In this document: piece by piece, positions 60,820-64,000 of the stretch
How positions within the stretch are numbered: position 1 is the first letter of the stretch
How the letters are laid out: the number at the start of each line of letters is the position of its first letter
Source: Metapseudomonas resinovorans DSM 21078
GTDB taxonomy: Bacteria; Pseudomonadota; Gammaproteobacteria; Pseudomonadales; Pseudomonadaceae
Direction: 5' to 3'
DNA: 64,000 nt
Assembly (NCBI RefSeq): GCF_000423545.1
Contig: NZ_AUIE01000036.1
Location: 1-64,000 of the forward strand
Position numbers and translations under genes: made by a program
Notes under the pieces: model-generated
Databases searched by the model: none
The model's input: the letters and a program-made list of their open reading frames with translations, nothing else
Told to the model about the DNA's origin: nothing

Positions 60820-62343
60820 TTAGTTGAAAAGGCGGTTCCACAATTTTTTGATGGGGTTGGCCTGCTCTTCCTGACGAGCCTGCGGTTTGGCCGGACGCGC
60901 CGTGGCCACCCGCGCCGCCTTGGCCTTGCGCACCCGCTGCTCGTGAACGGCGCGGAGTTCGAGCAGGGTCGGGTTCGTCGGCGCCACCTGCAGGCCGGCG
61001 TCGATGTATTCCAGTGCCAAGGCGAACTCGCGCCGGCGATAAGCCTCTTCGCTGTGCTCGACAAAGCGCTGCGCCACCTTCTCCAGCCCGGCCAATGCCT
61101 GTTCGTTGCCGGGCGCCAGGGTGAGCACCTGCTGGTAATAAAACACCGCACTGTCCTCTTCCGGCTGAAGCAGGTTGTCCTCGGCCAGGCGCTGTTCGGC
61201 CAGCACCAGGAAGTTGGCGACGCGTGCGGCCAGGACCCGCTGCAGGCCATCGCCCGCCTTGGCATTGTCCTTGTCCAGGCGCAGCACTTCGTGGAAGTAG
61301 AAGTCGGCGTTGTCCGCTGCCGGCGCCATCAGCTTGCCTTCGGCCAGGCGCTGTTCGCCCAGTTCCAGCAGGTCGGCGATTTTCATTCGTAGTACGACGT
61401 AGTAACCACCACCGCTGGAAACGACCAGCAACATCAGTCCGGCCAGGCCCCAGAGCAAGCCACGGTAACGACGGTTTGCCGCCGGCTGCTTCGCCGTCGG
61501 GTTCACGGCCACGGCCGGCGCGATGCGGGTGAAATCGAGATCGAGGTCGCACAGCTCGTGAAGGCTGTCCAACAGCACGTGGCAATCGGCGAAGCGCTCG
61601 TCCGGGTCCTTGGCCAGCATGCGGTCGATCAGGTGCTGGTAGTCAGCCAGCCCCCTGCGCAGCACGGGCGGGTCCATCTGCACGTGGTTGAGCACGGTTT
61701 CGGCGTAGCTGGCTCCACGATAGGGGTTCTCGCCGGTCAGCAGCTCCAGCAGGATCACGCCCAGGCTATAGATGTCGCTACGCGCATCCAGCGCCTGGCA
61801 CTGGGCTTGCTCCGGGCTGCTGTAGGCCGGGCTGCCGACCGCGACATTGAACTGGGTCAGTTCGCTGTCCAGCTCCAGGTCCTTGGCGATGCCGAAATCG
61901 GTGAGCACCGCCGTGCCGTCGTCACGGAAGAGGATATTGGCCGGCTTGATATCGCGGTGTATCAGGCCCTTGCCATGCACCACGGCCAGGGCTCCGGCAA
62001 TCTGCCGGACGATACGCAATGCCTCCAGCGGCTCCAGCGCCTGCCCCTTGTAGCGGCCCAGGTCGCCACCGGAGAGGAACTCCATCGCCAGGTAGTGGCG
62101 GCCGTCGGGCAGACGGTCGATATCGTGGATGGTGACGATGGACGGGTGGTGCAGGGAGGCGAGCATGCGCGCTTCCCTGATGAAGCGGCTGGTAAAGGCT
62201 TCATCGTCCAGTTTATCCAGCACCTTCACCGCCACCTTGCGGTTGAGCGATTCCTGGGTGGCGAGGTAGACCTCGGCCATCCCGCCCTTGCCCAGGCGGC
62301 CGTGTACGAGGTAGCCGGGTATATCTAGCAGATTGTCGTTCAT
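60820..62343 (-). CDS. Eukaryotic-like Ser/Thr protein kinase with TPR-like periplasmic part
   Basis: 507 residues. Kinase domain ~10-270: glycine loop GRLGKGGMAEV, Lys in VAVKVLD, IHRDIKPANILF, TDFGIAKD, and the activation segment GSPAYSSPEQ. One membrane helix (GLLWGLAGLMLLVVSS, about 295-315). The C-terminal part has two TPR-like repeats with the shared word LGEQRLAEGKL / LAEQRLAEDNL, and ends in a basic tail. Four bases after the PP2C gene, so reversible phosphorylation is encoded in one operon. Confidence 0.93.
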   Translation of the reverse strand: MNDNLLDIPGYLVHGRLGKGGMAEVYLATQESLNRKVAVKVLDKLDDEAFTSRFIREARMLASLHHPSIVTIHDIDRLPDGRHYLAMEFLSGGDLGRYKGQALEPLEALRIVRQIAGALAVVHGKGLIHRDIKPANILFRDDGTAVLTDFGIAKDLELDSELTQFNVAVGSPAYSSPEQAQCQALDARSDIYSLGVILLELLTGENPYRGASYAETVLNHVQMDPPVLRRGLADYQHLIDRMLAKDPDERFADCHVLLDSLHELCDLDLDFTRIAPAVAVNPTAKQPAANRRYRGLLWGLAGLMLLVVSSGGGYYVVLRMKIADLLELGEQRLAEGKLMAPAADNADFYFHEVLRLDKDNAKAGDGLQRVLAARVANFLVLAEQRLAEDNLLQPEEDSAVFYYQQVLTLAPGNEQALAGLEKVAQRFVEHSEEAYRRREFALALEYIDAGLQVAPTNPTLLELRAVHEQRVRKAKAARVATARPAKPQARQEEQANPIKKLWNRLFN

Positions 62344-62347
62344 GGAT

Positions 62348-63115
62348 TCAGGATCTTCGCGATTTGAGCAACCGGCTCAGGAACGAATTCGACCTGTTTG
62401 CCGCCACAGTGGTTTCCGACAACGCCAGGCCGATCACGATGCAGGAGATGTTGTCCCGACCACCGGCATCGCAGGCCAGCGCCAGCAAGTGCGCCACCAG
62501 GTCGTCCAGGGTTTCCGCACGGGCGCACTGGGCGAGGATCTCGTCATCGGCCAGCTCACCGGTCAGGCCATCACTGCAGAGCAGCAGGAGTTCACCGGGC
62601 GCCAGTGCGTCTTTCGCACCACCGACTTCAAGGTCCTGGTGTTCCTGGCCAAGGCACTGGGTCACCACATTGCGCTGCGGATGGCGGCGAGCCTGCTGCG
62701 GACTCAACTCACCCGCATCCACCAGCGCCTGCACCAGGCTGTGGTCATGGCTGAGCCGAGTGATGCCGTCGACGCCGACACGGTAGGCGCGACTGTCGCC
62801 GGCCCAGGCCAGATCGAACATCGCTCCGTCGAACTTCACGGCCACCAGCGTGGTGCCCATGCCGGAGCCCGATGCCGCCGCGACCACGGCGCGATGGGCG
62901 GTCTGCACGGCGACGACCAGGTCCTGTTTGGCGGCCACGGCCTCGCGCAGGGCATCGAGGGCCACCGCGCTGGCGACTTCGCCACGCTGGTGGCCGCCCA
63001 TGCCGTCGGCCACGGCCCAGAGCCCCAGTTCAGGGGCGCACAGCAGCGCATCTTCGTTGTGTTCACGCACGCATCCGACGATGGATTGCGCGGCGTATCC
63101 CAGGAGCTCGGACAT
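62348..63115 (-). CDS. PP2C-family Ser/Thr phosphatase
   Basis: 255 residues from ATG 63115 (AGGAA upstream). PP2C motifs: VREHNEDALL, AVADGMGGHQRGEVAS, MGTTLVAV, LAWAGDSRAYR, LLLCSDGLTGEL and GRDNISCIVI, giving all metal-binding Asp residues. Expected to reverse the neighbouring kinase, as PppA/Stp1 do. First gene of the operon. Confidence 0.93.
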   Translation of the reverse strand: MSELLGYAAQSIVGCVREHNEDALLCAPELGLWAVADGMGGHQRGEVASAVALDALREAVAAKQDLVVAVQTAHRAVVAAASGSGMGTTLVAVKFDGAMFDLAWAGDSRAYRVGVDGITRLSHDHSLVQALVDAGELSPQQARRHPQRNVVTQCLGQEHQDLEVGGAKDALAPGELLLLCSDGLTGELADDEILAQCARAETLDDLVAHLLALACDAGGRDNISCIVIGLALSETTVAANRSNSFLSRLLKSRRS

Positions 63116-63300
63116 GGGGTTCCTACTACCGTCCAGCGATGATCCCGCATGATGCGGCCGTCGCCGGGCGCTGTCACCGCCTGGCGCACGAAGTGTTAAG
63201 CAATCGAGGGTTTGCCGGGCCATGCAGCCGCCCGCAAGGCGACTATGCTGTTTTCATCGGCTCCGTAATCCAACCGGCTCGTGCAGCCCAGGAGGTGGTA

Positions 63301-63336
63301 ATGGCCATTGAGCGCTTCAAGGCAGGGATGCGCTGA
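63301..63336 (+). CDS. Possible 11-residue micro-ORF
   Basis: ATG 63301 with a perfect AGGAGG five bases upstream, then MAIERFKAGMR and a stop, about 30 bases before the small basic protein gene. It could be a leader peptide or the remains of a longer gene. Confidence 0.2.
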   Translation: MAIERFKAGMR

Positions 63337-63366
63337 TCCATCCACCCTCTCTCGGAGATAGACGCC

Positions 63367-63498
63367 ATGAGCAAAGGTCTCGACTCAAAACGCGAAGCGA
63401 AGAAAAAGCCCCAGAAAACCCTTCTGGAAAAGCGCACGGCCAAGCGCGGCAAGAAATCCAGTGGCGGCCTTCTCGGCAGCCATGCGCCGAATCCGTGA
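63367..63498 (+). CDS. Small basic protein (43 residues)
   Basis: ATG 63367 with GGAGATAG upstream. Lys-rich sequence SKGLDSKREAKKKPQKTLLEKRTAKRGKK with a short Gly/Ser tail. Followed by a strong terminator, which supports a real transcript. I have the impression of a conserved pseudomonad small protein, function unknown; its charge suggests nucleic-acid or ribosome binding. Confidence 0.65.
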   Translation: MSKGLDSKREAKKKPQKTLLEKRTAKRGKKSSGGLLGSHAPNP

Positions 63499-63516
63499 AC
63501 CCTCCCCCGCTGTGAA

Positions 63517-63547
63517 AACGCCCTCCGAATGGAGGGCGTTGTTTTTT
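63517..63547 (+). terminator. Rho-independent terminator
   Basis: AACGCCCTCC - GAAT - GGAGGGCGTT followed by GTTTTTT. Ends the small basic gene; the AAAA before the stem could also serve lipA from the other side. Confidence 0.85.
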
Positions 63548-63589
63548 GCGCTTTGCCGACTCTCCAAAAATGGCTGGGCCTGGCGTCGA

Positions 63590-64000
63590 TCAGTGGGTCT
63601 TCGTCCCGTGGGCTTGCTGGTCGGCATGGTACGAGGAGCGCACCAGCGGGCCGGACGCCACGTTCCTGAAGCCCATCTCGGCACCCTTCTCGGCGAACCA
63701 GGCAAAGGTATCCGGGTGGACGAAGCGCTGCACCGGCAGGTGGCTGCGCGATGGCTGCAGGTACTGGCCGAGGGTCAGCATGTCGATCTCGTGCTCACGC
63801 ATGCGCTGCATGACGTCGATCACTTCCTCGTCTGTCTCGCCCAGGCCGAGCATCAGGCCGGATTTGGTCGGCACGCGGGGCACGCGCTTCTTGAAGTTTT
63901 CCAGCAGGTTCAGCGACCACTCGAAGTCCGAGCCGGGACGCGCGGCCTTGTACAGGCGCGGTACGGTTTCCAGGTTGTGGTTGAACACATCCGGCGGCTC
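63590..64000 (-). CDS. lipA: Lipoyl synthase, C-terminal part
   Basis: The 5' part lies beyond the window. Visible residues include [60 protein letters not shown] and the C-terminal [17 protein letters not shown], whose Ser ligates the auxiliary [4Fe-4S] cluster. A radical-SAM enzyme that inserts sulphur into octanoyl groups to form lipoyl cofactor. Ends the window; in pseudomonads lipB precedes it. Confidence 0.96.
   Translation of the reverse strand, partial: EPPDVFNHNLETVPRLYKAARPGSDFEWSLNLLENFKKRVPRVPTKSGLMLGLGETDEEVIDVMQRMREHEIDMLTLGQYLQPSRSHLPVQRFVHPDTFAWFAEKGAEMGFRNVASGPLVRSSYHADQQAHGTKTH

Noticed and set aside
1..64000. tRNA, rRNA or CRISPR arrays
   Set aside because: No T-loop (GGTTCGAATC) context with a matching acceptor stem, no rRNA words and no regularly spaced repeats were found by eye.

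Overview
The window looks like chromosomal DNA of a high-GC gammaproteobacterium, most likely Pseudomonas (P. aeruginosa / nitroreducens / citronellolis side of the genus). I base this on lipA at the right edge, a ProQ/FinO protein, a YebC paralogue, a light-stress gene cluster, Pseudomonas-style extragenic repeats (the TGTAGGAGCGAGC... inverted pair and the GTAGGTTGG/GTAGGATGG family), dense codon use and purine-rich Shine-Dalgarno sites. No rRNA, tRNA or CRISPR array was seen. Assignments rest on reading motifs by eye; no database search was run.

Region 1 (1-16.6 kb) is a mosaic mobile island. It opens with a complete IS66-family element (1-2360) inserted next to a short ORF start. Then come a PHP-ATPase possibly involved in defence (2632-4599), a small Zn-ribbon protein, an inositol-monophosphatase-family enzyme and an orphan MbcA/ParS-type antitoxin domain. 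A divergent tyrosine recombinase / KfrA-type coiled-coil pair (6754-8838) matches the TnpS-TnpT cointegrate-resolution module of Tn4651-type Tn3-family transposons, including a palindromic core between the genes. After an unknown gene comes an AT-rich, overlapping tnsA-tnsB-tnsC-tniQ operon of a Tn7-like transposon (10084-15887). Downstream of tniQ an array of A/T-tract boxes ends in a candidate terminus (near 16233), followed by the 3' stub of another tyrosine integrase (16443-16553). The opposite Tn7-like end was not located.

Region 2 (16.7-25.8 kb) is mixed chromosomal and accessory DNA: proQ; an SDR and a SnoaL-like gene divergent from a LysR regulator; a small gene coupled to a YkgJ-type cysteine-cluster protein; three tandem Hsp20 genes behind a heat-shock-like promoter; a BRO-N protein; and an AraC regulator divergent from an SDR.

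Region 3 (25.9-34.2 kb) is a compact cluster of two convergent operons, each preceded by a pair of TGTACA boxes. Left operon: SnoaL-like, SDR, FAD oxidoreductase, DUF1365, cyclopropane-fatty-acid-synthase-like methyltransferase, DUF2878. Right operon: chalcone-isomerase-like, SDR, FeS photolyase/cryptochrome, DUF2256. The gene set fits light or singlet-oxygen protection (DNA repair plus membrane lipid modification) under a MerR/LitR-type regulator that is not in the window.

Region 4 (34.4-59.3 kb) is ordinary chromosome: SDR/LysR pair, multicopper oxidase plus SCO protein, LHPP-like HAD phosphatase plus secreted intradiol dioxygenase, DUF417 and LysR genes, ureidoglycine aminohydrolase, a CAP-domain protein, an ECF sigma / anti-sigma / DUF3455 set, a GAF-PAS-PAS-GGDEF cyclase, a YebC protein, EamA exporter and Lrp regulator, DJ-1/PfpI protein, two quinol-monooxygenase-like proteins, an Atm1-type ABC exporter, an alpha/beta hydrolase and MdaB.

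Region 5 (59.3-64 kb) holds a repeat-filled gap, then a PP2C phosphatase - Ser/Thr kinase - double-FHA operon, a small basic protein and the 3' part of lipA.
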